This document shows, in pieces, positions 50,596-58,749 of a DNA stretch of 64,000 nucleotides. Positions within the stretch are counted from its first letter, which is position 1. Each line of letters begins with the position of its first letter. Position numbers and translations under genes: made by a program. A model generated the notes under the pieces. It saw nothing but the letters and a program-made list of their open reading frames with translations, was not told where the DNA came from and did no database searches. Location: NCBI RefSeq assembly GCF_001746295.1, contig NZ_MJAH01000018.1, forward strand, positions 62,001 to 126,000, read 5' to 3'. Origin of the DNA: Streptomyces sp. LUP47B. Its GTDB lineage: Bacteria > Actinomycetota > Actinomycetes > Streptomycetales > Streptomycetaceae.

Positions 50596-51660
50596 TCAGG
50601 TGAGGCCAGGGCCGGTCAGCAGCGGCACGATCTGTGGCAGATCCGCCGTGGTCCGTATGCCCGCCGGTGCCTCGCACACCCACGGCACCGCGTTGACCGC
50701 GCGGTTGGCGGTGTACGAGGGGTAGGTGGCGGCCGCGTTCTCGGCGGCCACGGGGAAGCGGATGGTCACGTCGAGCGGGGCGTCGCCGTCGACCGTCAGG
50801 CGCCAGCCCGTGTCCCGTAGGTCCCACGACCGGTCGAGGTCGGTGGTGCAGTACCAGGTGGCCCGGAACTGGAGGACGGGCTGTCCGCGGGTCAGCCAGG
50901 CGATCGTGATCCGCTGCGCCGCGACCGTGCCCGCCTCCAGAATCCCTGCGGCGATCGAGGTGCGCTCCCGTGCGTACGCGAACTCGCCCTGGACCTCGGT
51001 TTGTTCGACAGGTAGCCCGAGGGTGTCGGCCACCAGGCGCAACGACGGTCCGAAGCTCGCGCGCAACGACGCGAGCCGCTGCTCGTCGAACGTCCCCTCG
51101 CGGCCGCCGAACCCCATCACCTCGAAGAGCAGCCCGGGGGAGTCGCGCCGCGACAGGTCGGCGAACTCCTCGATGAGCAGCCCGTCGAGGCGCCGTTGCA
51201 GCGACGCGAGGACGAACGGCAGCGCCTCCGTGACGAAGCCGGGGCTGCTGCCGGTGCTGTGGATGCTGGCGCCGCCCTCGTCGCAGGCAGCCTCGACGCT
51301 GCGACGCAGCGGCTCCTCCATCGCGTCCGGGTAGTGGAAGTCGGTGCGTGTGGCGACGATGTTGATCCCCGCCGCGAGCAACGTGCACACGGCGTCCGGG
51401 TCCAGCTCTCGCGGTGTGTACAGCACGCAGTCCGGCTTCAGCGCGAGTACGTCGTCCAGATCGGTGGTGGCGCGCACTCCGAGCGGCGCGAGGCCGCACA
51501 ACTCGCCGGCGTCGCGACCGGACTTGGCGGCGCTGTGCACGAGGACGCCGACGACATCGAGGCGGGGGTGCTCAACCGCCGCGCGCAGGGTGCGGCTCCC
51601 GATGTTCCCGGTCGCCCACTGCACCACGCGGTACGCGGCCGTGCTCTTCGGTTCGCTCAT
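50596..51660 (-). CDS. DapB-like NAD(P) dehydrogenase (2,4-diaminopentanoate dehydrogenase type)
   Basis: A 354-residue protein with N-terminal Rossmann motif VVQWATGNIGSRTLRAA, then LDDVLALKPDCVLYTPRELD and a substrate domain containing STGSSPGFVTEALPF. This is the actinobacterial family named dihydrodipicolinate reductase-like, found repeatedly beside degradation genes but without known substrate. Lysine biosynthesis is unlikely here. ATG at 51660 lies 3 bp from an operator copy, so there is no ribosome site and the mRNA may be leaderless. Confidence 0.87.
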   Translation of the reverse strand: MSEPKSTAAYRVVQWATGNIGSRTLRAAVEHPRLDVVGVLVHSAAKSGRDAGELCGLAPLGVRATTDLDDVLALKPDCVLYTPRELDPDAVCTLLAAGINIVATRTDFHYPDAMEEPLRRSVEAACDEGGASIHSTGSSPGFVTEALPFVLASLQRRLDGLLIEEFADLSRRDSPGLLFEVMGFGGREGTFDEQRLASLRASFGPSLRLVADTLGLPVEQTEVQGEFAYARERTSIAAGILEAGTVAAQRITIAWLTRGQPVLQFRATWYCTTDLDRSWDLRDTGWRLTVDGDAPLDVTIRFPVAAENAAATYPSYTANRAVNAVPWVCEAPAGIRTTADLPQIVPLLTGPGLT

Positions 51661-51663
51661 GAT

Positions 51664-51700
51664 GAGAACGGTACTCTCAATGATGGAGAACGGTAATACT
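51664..51700. promoter_or_regulatory. Tandem pair of operator copies at the DapB-like gene start
   Basis: GAGAACGGTACTCTC at 51664-51678 and GAGAACGGTAATACT at 51686-51700, 22 bp start to start and identical over the first ten bases. The first copy ends 3 bp before the minus-strand ATG. Confidence 0.72.
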
Positions 51701-51788
51701 GCAGGCGTCCGGGGCGCCTCGCGACCGATGTACAACCGTCGGAACTCACCTCAGGTTCTCGTGTGCGACTAGTTGCCTTACCTAATTC

Positions 51789-51803
51789 GAGAATGTAGTT
51801 TCC
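51789..51803. promoter_or_regulatory. 15-bp operator copy (ABC transporter operon)
   Basis: GAGAATGTAGTTTCC: left half perfect, right half with two mismatches. It is 74 bp before the TTG start of the binding protein and links substrate uptake to the same regulon. Confidence 0.6.
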
Positions 51804-51877
51804 GTCGCGGCTGACCCCTCGTGCCATCCGGCCGTGCTCCATCGGACACCGGCGTCCGATTCCCCGAGGAGGACCCC

Positions 51878-53263
51878 TTGAGAAGGTTGCTCATAGGCGT
51901 GGTCACCGTGGTCGCGGTGCTGCTCGCCGGCTGTTCCACCCGCTCGGGCTCGACCGGCAGTGATCCCGAGGAGACCCGCGACGCCACCCAGAACGCACCG
52001 TCGGCCCAAGGCGCCGACTTCGGCACCCTGAAGGACGTGTGCGGCAAGGGCGATGCCAAGCCCGGCACCGCCCAGGGCGTGACCGACAAGGAGATCAAGG
52101 TCGGCGTCTTCACCGACATGGGCTTCAACAAGAACTCCGAAATGCCCGACGCGGCCAAGGCGTTCACCTCCTGGTGCAACGAACTGGGCGGCATCAACGG
52201 CCGCAAGCTCGTCCCCGTCATCCACGACGCGAAGCTCATGGAAGTCCGCCAGCGCATGCAGCAGGCATGCAAGGAGGACTTCGCCCTGGTCGGCGGCAGC
52301 GCCGCCCTCGACGGCATGGCCGTCAAAGACCGCCTCGCCTGTCTGCTCCCCGCCTTCCCCGCCCAGTCGTCCCTCGCCCCCGGCATCGGTTCCGACCTGC
52401 AGGTGATGTCCGCCGGACCGTACTCGGCGTACTTTCAGTACGGCGGGTTCTACAACTGGCTGCTGAAGGAGAGGTTCCCCTCCTCGGCCCAGGACGTCGG
52501 CATCATCTCCGGCGACAGCCCGGTGACCAAGGTCATCGGAGCGCAGTTCGAGGAGTCCATCGCCACGCTCGGCGGCAAGGTCTCCTACTCAGACCTCTAC
52601 CCGACCGCCGGAGTCGCCGACTGGACTCCGTACGCCCAGGCCATCAAGAACAAGAAGGTCAAGGGCCTCGTCTTCCTGGGGCAGTTCGACCAGCTCGCCA
52701 AGTTGGAGCAGGCGCTGACCAGCATCGACTACGCCCCCGACTGGATCGACTCCAACAGCAACTCGTACAACCGGAACTTCGTCGATCTGGCCGGCTCGGC
52801 ACTCGGGACCCAGCACAACTACGCGGAGCTGTTCGCCACGCACCCGCTGGAGACGGGCTCCGACAGCGAGGCCATCAAGCAGGTCAAGGCACTCTTCGAG
52901 AAGTACGCTCCGGGCAAGCCCGTCACCTACCCCGCGCTGCGGGCCTTCTCCGCCTGGCTGCTCTTCGCCGTCGCGGCCCGCGACTGCGCGGAGCTCACGC
53001 GCAGGTGCGTCTACGACAACGCGCTGAAGCAGACCGAATGGACCGCCGGCGGCATCCAGGCCCCGTTCGACGTGAGCAAACAGGACGTCCCGTCCAAGTG
53101 CTACACGATCGTCGAGGCCACGCCCGGGGGATGGAAGCCCGCCGACTTCAAGCCGGACAACGGTCCCTACCGCTGTGACGCGCCCGTCGTGAAGTACAAG
53201 GGCCACTACGGCGCGCCGGCGCGGCTCGCCGATGTCGGCAAGTCGATGGACGACCTGAAGTGA
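51878..53263 (+). CDS. ABC transporter substrate-binding lipoprotein (LivK-like)
   Basis: A 461-residue lipoprotein. The N-terminus is RR, a hydrophobic stretch LLIGVVTVVAVLLAGC with the lipobox LAGC, so it is anchored outside the membrane. The body is the periplasmic-binding fold of branched-chain amino acid/amide binding proteins: GVTDKEIKVGVFTDMG, NELGGINGRKLVPVI, VGIISGDSPVTK, VKGLVFLGQFDQ. The start is TTG 51878 with GAGGAGG upstream. In catabolic islands such proteins bring in aromatic, cyclic or steroid-like acids; here the ligand is unknown. Confidence 0.93.
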   Translation: MRRLLIGVVTVVAVLLAGCSTRSGSTGSDPEETRDATQNAPSAQGADFGTLKDVCGKGDAKPGTAQGVTDKEIKVGVFTDMGFNKNSEMPDAAKAFTSWCNELGGINGRKLVPVIHDAKLMEVRQRMQQACKEDFALVGGSAALDGMAVKDRLACLLPAFPAQSSLAPGIGSDLQVMSAGPYSAYFQYGGFYNWLLKERFPSSAQDVGIISGDSPVTKVIGAQFEESIATLGGKVSYSDLYPTAGVADWTPYAQAIKNKKVKGLVFLGQFDQLAKLEQALTSIDYAPDWIDSNSNSYNRNFVDLAGSALGTQHNYAELFATHPLETGSDSEAIKQVKALFEKYAPGKPVTYPALRAFSAWLLFAVAARDCAELTRRCVYDNALKQTEWTAGGIQAPFDVSKQDVPSKCYTIVEATPGGWKPADFKPDNGPYRCDAPVVKYKGHYGAPARLADVGKSMDDLK

Positions 53264-53376
53264 CCGGCCTACGGCGCCACTGGACCTGGCTCGTACACCC
53301 GTACTGGCCGCTGGTCATCCGCGTGGCGCCGCCGAGCAGGCGCCCCGCCCGCTGGGATCTGCGAAGAGGAGACTCC

Positions 53377-53427
53377 GTGACACCGACACCTTCACCGCCG
53401 GGTGCCCGGACTCGGACGGGCGCGTGA
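53377..53427 (+). CDS. Possible 16-codon leader ORF before the permease
   Basis: GTG at 53377 has GAGGAG 5 bp upstream and reads VTPTPSPPGARTRTGA, ending in a TGA that shares one base with the permease ATG at 53427 (TGATG). The permease itself has no good ribosome site, so its translation may depend on this small ORF. Expression is inferred. The rest of the 53264-53376 gap shows nothing. Confidence 0.45.
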   Translation: MTPTPSPPGARTRTGA

Positions 53428-55544
53428 TGGAACAGTTCCTCACCTTCGGTGTGGTCGGCCTGACGACGGCCGCGATCTACGCGGTCGTCGGCAGCGGCCT
53501 GGTCCTCACCTACACCACCGCCGGAGTCTTCAACTTCGCGCACGGCGCATCCGGCATGCTCTCCGCGTTCGCCTACTGGCAGCTCGCGTTCGGCTGGGGC
53601 TGGCCGGTACCCCTCGCTCTGGCCGTCGTCCTGCTCGTCCTGGCGCCCGCCTTCGGCCTGTTCGTCGAGCGGGTCCTGATGCGACCGGTGCAGGCGCTGG
53701 GCGAGGCGGAGCGCCTGGTGATGACGGTTGCCCTGCTCACCGGGGCGATCGCACTGGCCCGCTGGGTCTGGGACCCCAACACCGCACGGCCGCTGCGCCC
53801 GTTCTTCGCGGACGAACCCGCCATCAAGCTGGGCCTCGCCGTGATCACCAGGCACCAGCTGCTCACCCTGGCCGTGGCCGCACTGGTCGCCGTCGGTCTG
53901 TGGCTGCTCCTCAACCGCACCCGCGCCGGTACCGAGATGCGCGCCTGCGTCGACGACCGCGCGCTCGCCTCCCTGGCCGGCGCCTCCCCGCAGCGTGCCG
54001 GCCGCCTGGCCTGGATCCTCAGCACCCAACTCGCCGCCCTCGGCGGCATCCTGATCGCCCCGACCGTCGCCCTCGACGCCGCGCAGCTGTCGCTCCTCAT
54101 CGTCAGCGCGTACACCGCCGCGGTCTTCGGCCGGCTGCGCAGCCTCCCGCTCACCTTCTTCGGGGCACTGGTCGTCGGCTGCCTGGAGAGCTATCTGACG
54201 GGCTACCTGCCGCAGAACGACTACCTCCCCGGCCTGCGGCTCGCCGCCCCCGCCCTGCTGCTCTTCCTCGCGCTCCTGCTGTTCCCGCACCGCCGGCTGC
54301 GCGGCCGCGACCGGCGCCTGGTCCGTGTGCCGCTGCCGACAGCGCGCGGCAGTGGCGTCTTCGCGGCGAGCGTCGTGCTGTTCGCGGTGTTCCTGGTGAC
54401 CGTCCTGGACGACGAGGGCCTCATCTCGTACGGGCCGATCTTCTCGCTCGGCATCGTCGCTCTCTCCTACGTGCCGCTCGCCGGGTACGCGGGCCAGATC
54501 TCCCTCTGTCAGCTGAGCATCGCGGGGATCGGGGCCGTGGTGTGGGGACACCTGGGAGCACAGGGGCAGTTGTGGGCGCTGCCCGTCGCCGTCCTCGTCG
54601 CCGGCCTCGTCGGGGCGCTGATCGCCATACCGGCACTGCGCCTGTCCGGCATCTATCTGGCCCTCGGCACCGCCGCCTTCGCCGTGATCCTCGACCGCTG
54701 GGTGTTCACCCTCCCGTCGTTCGAGATCCTCGGCGTCCGTGTAGCGCTGTTCGACCAAGGGTCCGTGGAAGTGGCGGGACCGAACGTGTTCGGGTGGCGC
54801 CTCGATTCGGACACCGAACTCCTGCTGCTCGCCGCCGTGTTCCTCGCGCTTGCTTCCCTGGCCGTGGCGTGGCTGCGGCGCGGCAGCTTCGGCCGGAGCC
54901 TGATCGCGCTGCGCGACAGCGAAGCCGCGTACGCCACCCTCGGCGGGCGTCCGCTCGCCTCGAAAGTTCTGGTGTTCGCCCTGTCCGCGGCGATCGCCGG
55001 TCTCGGTGGCGCGCTCTACGGGATGCAGCAACGCACCGTCACCGCCGAGCAGTTCAACCTCGTCGCCAACCTGCCCATCTTCCTGGTCGCGGTGATCGGC
55101 GGCCTCGGCGCGGTCGGCACCGGACTGTTCACAGGCATCGCCTTCGTGGCGCCGCCGCATCTGCTCGGCCACTTCGGGGACTGGGCGCAGGACGTCTCCA
55201 CGCTCATGATCGCCCTGGCCGGAATGGGGCTCGCACACAATCCGGGTGGCATCGCCCCGCGCTTCCGGGCCGAGTGGACACCGCTCGCGCGCGACCGGCT
55301 GCTCCTGCCGGTCACCGGTGGCGTACTCGCCGTGCTCTGGGCCCTGTACGCGAGCGACCTGATCGGCGGCGCGTTGTTCCTGCTCACCGCCGTGGCGGCC
55401 GGCACCGCGCTGCGCATCCGCGCCACCGCACGGCTCGAGGGCCCACGGCCCGTGCCCGACCCCGTGGAGTGGTGGGGCCTGCGCCGACCGTGGCGGACCG
55501 AGGACCGGGAGGTGATCGCGCGTGGCCTTGCTGGAAGCAAGTGA
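53427..55544 (+). CDS. ABC permease, LivH-LivM fusion
   Basis: A 705-residue membrane protein joining both permeases of the branched-chain type. The first half (about 1-300) is LivH-like, with TTAGVFNFAHGASGML and GRLRSLPLTFFGALV. The second half (about 315-620) is LivM-like, with GYAGQISLCQLSIAGIGA, IPALRLSGIYLALGTAAFAV and AVIGGLGAVGTGLF. Each has several hydrophobic helices. The C-terminal 80 residues add further helices and a soluble tail. Fused LivHM proteins occur in actinobacteria. It overlaps the first ATPase gene by 23 bp. Confidence 0.94.
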   Translation: MEQFLTFGVVGLTTAAIYAVVGSGLVLTYTTAGVFNFAHGASGMLSAFAYWQLAFGWGWPVPLALAVVLLVLAPAFGLFVERVLMRPVQALGEAERLVMTVALLTGAIALARWVWDPNTARPLRPFFADEPAIKLGLAVITRHQLLTLAVAALVAVGLWLLLNRTRAGTEMRACVDDRALASLAGASPQRAGRLAWILSTQLAALGGILIAPTVALDAAQLSLLIVSAYTAAVFGRLRSLPLTFFGALVVGCLESYLTGYLPQNDYLPGLRLAAPALLLFLALLLFPHRRLRGRDRRLVRVPLPTARGSGVFAASVVLFAVFLVTVLDDEGLISYGPIFSLGIVALSYVPLAGYAGQISLCQLSIAGIGAVVWGHLGAQGQLWALPVAVLVAGLVGALIAIPALRLSGIYLALGTAAFAVILDRWVFTLPSFEILGVRVALFDQGSVEVAGPNVFGWRLDSDTELLLLAAVFLALASLAVAWLRRGSFGRSLIALRDSEAAYATLGGRPLASKVLVFALSAAIAGLGGALYGMQQRTVTAEQFNLVANLPIFLVAVIGGLGAVGTGLFTGIAFVAPPHLLGHFGDWAQDVSTLMIALAGMGLAHNPGGIAPRFRAEWTPLARDRLLLPVTGGVLAVLWALYASDLIGGALFLLTAVAAGTALRIRATARLEGPRPVPDPVEWWGLRRPWRTEDREVIARGLAGSK

Positions 55545-56232
55545 CGTGACCGTCGCGTTCGGCGGGAAACGGGCGCTCGACGGCGCGGGATTCGCCGCCG
55601 AGGCGGGCCGGATAACCGGGCTCATCGGGCCCAACGGGGCCGGCAAATCAACCCTGTTCGACGTCGTCTCCGGACTGCGCCGACCCCAGACGGGCCAGGT
55701 CCGCCTCGACGGCCGGAACATCACCCGGCGCACCCCGGCGCAGCGGGCCCGAAATGGCATGGCCCGCACCTTCCAGCGCCTCGAACTCTTCGGTCGGCTC
55801 AGCGTCCGCGACAATCTGCGCGTCGCGGCCGAAATCGGCCCCCGACGCCGGGATGCCGATCGCATCGCCGACCAGATCCTGGAACGCATAGGCCTCACCG
55901 CGGACGCCGCCACCCTCTCCGACGCCCTGCCCACCGGGGCCGCGCGGCTCCTCGAAGTCGGCCGGGCGCTGGTCGGCCGGCCGCGGGTGCTGCTCCTCGA
56001 CGAACCGGCCGCGGGCCAGGACACCGAGGAGACCCGGCGCTTCGCGTCGCTGCTGCGCGAAGTCGCGGGCGAGGGGCGCGCCGTGGTCCTCGTCGAGCAC
56101 GACATGAGCCTCGTGATGAGCGTCTGCGACGAGATGTACGTACTCGACCTCGGCAAAGTCGTCGCGCACGGCACGCCCGAGGAAATACAGCAGGACCAGA
56201 CAGTCCTCGCGGCCTACCTCGGGGAGGCGTAA
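55522..56232 (+). CDS. ABC transporter ATPase (LivG-like)
   Basis: A 236-residue ATP-binding subunit. Walker A is GPNGAGKST, Q-loop region ARTFQRLELFGRLSV, Walker B VLLLDEPAAG, switch His in LVEHDMSLV. The ABC signature, usually LSxGxQ, reads LPTGAARLLEVGRAL, with Thr, Gly and Ala but no Gln, unlike LivF next to it. It starts with GTG inside the permease 3' end. Works with LivF on the fused permease. Confidence 0.94.
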   Translation: MALLEASDVTVAFGGKRALDGAGFAAEAGRITGLIGPNGAGKSTLFDVVSGLRRPQTGQVRLDGRNITRRTPAQRARNGMARTFQRLELFGRLSVRDNLRVAAEIGPRRRDADRIADQILERIGLTADAATLSDALPTGAARLLEVGRALVGRPRVLLLDEPAAGQDTEETRRFASLLREVAGEGRAVVLVEHDMSLVMSVCDEMYVLDLGKVVAHGTPEEIQQDQTVLAAYLGEA

Positions 56233-56236
56233 GCAC

Positions 56237-56986
56237 ATGTCCGAGAACCCTGCCTTGCGCCCAGCAGCACACGGCCCCCGGCCCCCGCTGCTCGAACTAC
56301 GCGGCATCCAGGCGTCCTACGACCGCATCACCGTCCTGCACGGCGTGGACCTCACCGTCGCCGCCGGCCAGGTGGTGGCGCTGCTCGGCCCGAACGGTGC
56401 CGGCAAGACCACGACGCTCAACGTCGCCGCCGGGGCGCACCATCCCTCGGCGGGCACCCTGCACCTCGGCGGCCGCGACGCCACCGGCGCGCGACCGCGC
56501 GACCTCGCCCGGGCCGGCGTCTGCCTCATCCCGGAGGGCCGGGGCATCTTCCCCAACCTCTCCGTACGCGACAACCTCCGCATGATGACCTTCAGCGGGC
56601 GCGGCCTGGCGGAGATCGAGGAGCTCGCCTACAGCCGTTTCCCGATCCTCGGCGAACGCGCCCGGCAAGCCGCGGGCACCCTGTCCGGCGGGCAGCAGCA
56701 GATGCTCGCGCTTGCCCGCGGCCTGGCCACTGACCCAGCCGTCCTGCTCCTCGACGAACTGTCCATGGGCCTTGCGCCGGTAGTGGTCGCCGAGTTGTAC
56801 GAGCACGTCGCCGAACTGGCCCGCCAGGGCGTGGCAGTGCTCGTAGTCGAGCAGTTCGCCGCCGCCGTGCTGAAGATCGCCGACCATGCGGCCGTCCTCG
56901 TACGCGGCCGCATCCAGTGGCAGGGCCACCCCGACAGCTCCCTGCACGCCGAACTGTCCTCCTACTACCTGGGGAGCGCGGCATGA
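56237..56986 (+). CDS. ABC transporter ATPase (LivF-like)
   Basis: A 249-residue ATPase. Walker A GPNGAGKTT, IPEGRGIFPNLSVRDN typical of LivF, signature TLSGGQQQMLALARGL, Walker B VLLLDELSMGL, and the C-terminal ELSSYYLG. All motifs are intact, so this subunit carries a canonical signature to pair with the altered one of LivG. 4 bp after livG; overlaps the next gene by 4 bp. Confidence 0.95.
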   Translation: MSENPALRPAAHGPRPPLLELRGIQASYDRITVLHGVDLTVAAGQVVALLGPNGAGKTTTLNVAAGAHHPSAGTLHLGGRDATGARPRDLARAGVCLIPEGRGIFPNLSVRDNLRMMTFSGRGLAEIEELAYSRFPILGERARQAAGTLSGGQQQMLALARGLATDPAVLLLDELSMGLAPVVVAELYEHVAELARQGVAVLVVEQFAAAVLKIADHAAVLVRGRIQWQGHPDSSLHAELSSYYLGSAA

Positions 56987-57450
56987 CGCCGACCACCGAG
57001 ACCACGACAGGACCGCACACCCTCACGCGCGCAGACCAGCCCCAAGTCCCCACCCGCGCCGAACGGTTCGCCCGCGACCTGACCGCCATGAAGATCCCCG
57101 ACCCAGCCGCCGCACGCCACACCCTGTGGCTGCGCATCGGAGGGCTGCTGCTCCTGGCCGGCCTGGTCCTCGGCGCGCTGACCTACCCTCTCGCCCATGC
57201 GAGCGAGGATCCACTGGCCCAACGCGACGCCCTGGCCATCGGCCTGACCGCAGTGGTGTGCGCGGTGGTGGGCGGGGTGCTGTACCTGCGCTACTCGCTC
57301 ACCGGCTTCCTGCGCTTCTGGCTGGCGCGTCAGGCGTACGACCTCTCCGAACTGGGTGACCGGCTCGCACCTGCCGCCCAGCCGGAGCCCCCCGACTCGG
57401 TCGTCCCGGCACCCGAAGCCGACGCGCCCAACGGGGCAGGCCCCCGCTGA
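56983..57450 (+). CDS. Two-helix membrane protein of the transporter operon, unknown function
   Basis: A 155-residue protein: soluble N-terminus with RAERFARDLTAMKIPDP, two hydrophobic segments at about 50-70 (IGGLLLLAGLVLGALTY) and 84-104 (AIGLTAVVCAVVGGVLYL), and a Pro-rich tail. The start overlaps the LivF stop (ATGA), so it is part of the uptake operon. It may be an accessory of the permease; no family recognised. Confidence 0.82.
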   Translation: MTPTTETTTGPHTLTRADQPQVPTRAERFARDLTAMKIPDPAAARHTLWLRIGGLLLLAGLVLGALTYPLAHASEDPLAQRDALAIGLTAVVCAVVGGVLYLRYSLTGFLRFWLARQAYDLSELGDRLAPAAQPEPPDSVVPAPEADAPNGAGPR

Positions 57451-57991
57451 GAGCGACCCTGCCCGCTTGACGTACGGGGCGGTGAGGTCGTGCCGCCATC
57501 CGCGCGGAGGGTGCTGCCGGTCATGGACGTCGACAGGTCGCTGACGCAGAAGCAGGTGACGCGGGCGATGTCGTCCGGGGTGCCGATGCGCCGGGCCGGG
57601 CTGGTCGTCATCAGCGGCATGGCATCGGGTTCGACGGGGCGACGTGGAGGTGCTCGCGGAAGGACTCGACGATCTGACGGGGCTGGAGCGTCAGGTTCCA
57701 GGTACCGGGGCGGAGCTGTACGGCGCCGGTGAACCCACGCCATGCCACGGCGAACGTGAGCCGGTCCGCCGAGGCCCGCACCGTACGGCCCGCGCCGCTC
57801 CTGCCGGCGGACTTCGACTTCTCGGGCCTGGTGCGCCCGAAGGCGTCCGGCACACCGCAGGTGCGCGACGCGGCGGAGATAGTGACCGACCACTCCCAAC
57901 TGACCCCCCAAGGTGGCGGCGCACGAACCGCGGCGACGCCGGCGGGGGCTCGGCCGCCGCAGGCCCTCGAGTGCAGAGAGCTGACTGAGCC
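57451..57991 (-). pseudogene. Gene-free gap containing a C-terminal SDR fragment
   Basis: From 57620 down to about 57466 on the minus strand a frame reads PARRIGTPDDIARVTCF and STSMTGSTLRADGG, the last third of an SDR with no upstream part. The rest of the gap holds a frame with WRGFTGAVQLRPGTWNLTL near 57700-57800 which I cannot assign. No intact gene is supported. The region looks like gene debris between the transporter and the TetR gene. Confidence 0.6.
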
Positions 57992-58606
57992 TCACCCCTC
58001 GGCGGCCCGCGCGGGGTCGCCCTCGTAGTCGCGGAGCACCTGCTCCACGAAGGCGAGGGCCTCCTCGTGCCCGGTCGTCATGCCCAGGGCCCGCTCCATC
58101 ATCAGGTTGCGGCCGACAGCGTTGGTGAGCACGAGCAGCACGGCCGGGGACATCCCGGCCGGCAGCTGGGTGCCCGCCTGTTCGAGGCCGCGTGTGAGGG
58201 CTTCGAGCTGGACTTCGCGATAGCGCTCCGAGATCGCGGCCAGCTCGGCGCGGATGTCCTTGCGGTGGTTGGCGAGGGCCGCGAACTCCGTGGTCAGGGC
58301 GTTGCCCGGATGGCTGCTGAGCCGCCACAGCGCCCGCAGTGGCTGCGGTCCGCTCAGCAGTCGCTCGGCGCGCTCCAGCTCCTTGTCCGCCCGCCGTCGC
58401 AGCATGGCGAGGAACAGGTCGTCGAGCGTTCGGAAGTAGTAGAGGACCAGGGCCGGTGCCACCTCGGCCTCGCGTGCAACGCGCCGTACGCCGACGGCCG
58501 CGTACCCCTCCTCCAGCATCAGGCGCTGTGCGGTGTCGAGCAGCAGCAGACGCGTCTTGGAGTTCTCGGCACCCATCCGGCGAGGCGTGGCAGTCATGCC
58601 CGTCAT
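57992..58606 (-). CDS. TetR-family regulator of the molybdenum hydroxylase operon (proposed)
   Basis: A TetR protein of about 204 residues. HTH: VGVRRVAREAEVAPALVLYYF, quoted core EAEVAPALVLYYF, followed by RTLDDLFLAML. Starts at 58606 or 58597 are possible; neither has a good ribosome site. It is divergent from the cox-like operon at 58750, with two TTRAACASTCGTTCAGCAC boxes between. These do not match the 15-bp island palindrome, so this regulator defines a second circuit. Confidence 0.9.
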   Translation of the reverse strand: MTGMTATPRRMGAENSKTRLLLLDTAQRLMLEEGYAAVGVRRVAREAEVAPALVLYYFRTLDDLFLAMLRRRADKELERAERLLSGPQPLRALWRLSSHPGNALTTEFAALANHRKDIRAELAAISERYREVQLEALTRGLEQAGTQLPAGMSPAVLLVLTNAVGRNLMMERALGMTTGHEEALAFVEQVLRDYEGDPARAAEG

Positions 58607-58634
58607 TGTGCTTGACGCCCTCGATCGGCGGGTG

Positions 58635-58677
58635 TTAAACAGTCGTTCAGCACCTAGGTTGAACACTCGTTCAGCAC
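58635..58677. promoter_or_regulatory. Two direct copies of a TetR-type operator
   Basis: TTAAACAGTCGTTCAGCAC at 58635-58653 and TTGAACACTCGTTCAGCAC at 58659-58677, 24 bp start to start. Each contains an inverted repeat, best seen as TGAAC-N4-GTTCA in the second. They lie 29 bp from the TetR ATG and 72 bp from the coxL-like ATG. Confidence 0.7.
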
Positions 58678-58739
58678 ATGAGTACGGCACATGAGTTCGG
58701 CCCCTGAGTTCAGCTCCTGAGTTCCGCACGTGAACGGAG
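58675..58739. repeat. Five 13-bp tandem repeats before the coxL-like gene
   Basis: Consecutive 13-mers start at 58675, 58688, 58701, 58714 and 58727: CACATGAGTACGG, CACATGAGTTCGG, CCCCTGAGTTCAG, CTCCTGAGTTCCG, CACGTGAACGGAG. The consensus is CNCMTGAGTTCGG, decaying toward the gene. They overlap the ribosome site of the next gene and the end of the upstream TetR box. Confidence 0.65.
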
Positions 58740-58749
58740 GAACGGACCG

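Noticed and set aside
3254..51803. The repeated palindrome as a KstR or KstR2 box, making this a steroid regulon
   Set aside because: KstR sites have AAC-NN-GTT arms and KstR2 sites CAAG/CTTG; here the arms GAGAAY and RTTCTC are three bases apart. Core steroid genes are also absent.
53148..56174. Open frame of 1008 codons on the minus strand across the transporter genes
   Set aside because: The plus strand carries unmistakable LivHM and LivG motifs; the minus frame is Arg/Gln/His/Gly-rich text without domains and follows from GC-rich third positions.
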